From assembly GCA_942492855.1 (NCBI GenBank), contig OW818647.1:1488001-1552000 (forward strand): DNA of 64,000 bases, given 5' to 3'. The stretch is from G963677485 sp942492855. GTDB taxonomy: Bacteria > Armatimonadota > HRBIN16. A program made the position numbers and the translations under genes. Shown in pieces: positions 63,999 to 64,000 of the stretch; positions within the stretch are counted from its first letter, which is position 1; each line of letters begins with the position of its first letter. A model generated the notes under the pieces. The model was given only the letters and a program-made list of their open reading frames with translations, made no database searches and had not been told where the DNA came from.

Positions 63999-64000
63999 GC

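Overview
The window comes from a Gram-negative-type (diderm) bacterium of moderately high GC. Two TolC/membrane-fusion/RND efflux operons show an outer membrane. Long extracellular beta-helix and glycosidase-like proteins, dockerin-ended exported proteins, an AlgI/AlgJ-type acetylation set and very repeat-rich intergenic spacers fit the Armatimonadota/Planctomycetota/Verrucomicrobiota part of the tree. Armatimonadota is my best guess, but no marker here proves it.

Layout. 0-3.7 kb: exopolysaccharide O-acetylation genes (two AlgJ/AlgX-like proteins and an AlgI MBOAT), minus strand. 4.3-6.2 kb: mnmG. 7.2-11.7 kb: two exported proteins ending in the same dockerin module, each followed by a strong terminator. 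12.2-18.7 kb: a Mu-like phage head cassette on the minus strand (prohead protease, decoration protein, gpT-type capsid, small proteins, connector-like protein, then DUF935 portal and M15 peptidase). It is interrupted by an ABC-type ATPase gene and has no terminase, tail or integrase in the window. 18.9-25.1 kb: TolC-MFP-RND multidrug-type efflux operon. 25.8-27.0 kb: cytidylate-kinase-like protein, then tRNA-Leu and two identical tRNA-Gly genes with a clear promoter and terminator. 27.2-39.5 kb: carbohydrate-active region (TIM-barrel glycosidase-like, GH42-like, GH32-like, GH55/pectate-lyase-like, DUF6259-like). 39.5-45.9 kb: heavy-metal-type RND operon with a small Cys-rich exported protein and a Fur-like palindrome. 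46.8-52.4 kb: two tandem copies of a PadR regulator plus a large HAAS-domain membrane protein. 52.8-58.8 kb: accessory stretch (phosphotriesterase-like, a possibly truncated protein, DUF985 cupin, AbiEi antitoxin with a dead AbiEii remnant, a low-GC orphan, a pentapeptide-repeat protein). 59.1-64.0 kb: hybrid sensor kinase and polysaccharide deacetylase.

The most unusual content is between genes. At least five families of hairpin-forming repeats fill the spacers. One is a roughly 200-bp multi-hairpin element present about six times; its 5' and 3' ends are conserved but its stem sequences are exchanged between copies while still pairing. A second is a 229-bp element built on a 33-bp inverted repeat, present twice in opposite orientation. 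A third is a 139-bp cloverleaf-like palindrome. Several genes take their stop codon or ribosome-binding site from these repeats. Function is unknown; a mobile DNA-hairpin family or a structured RNA are the main alternatives.
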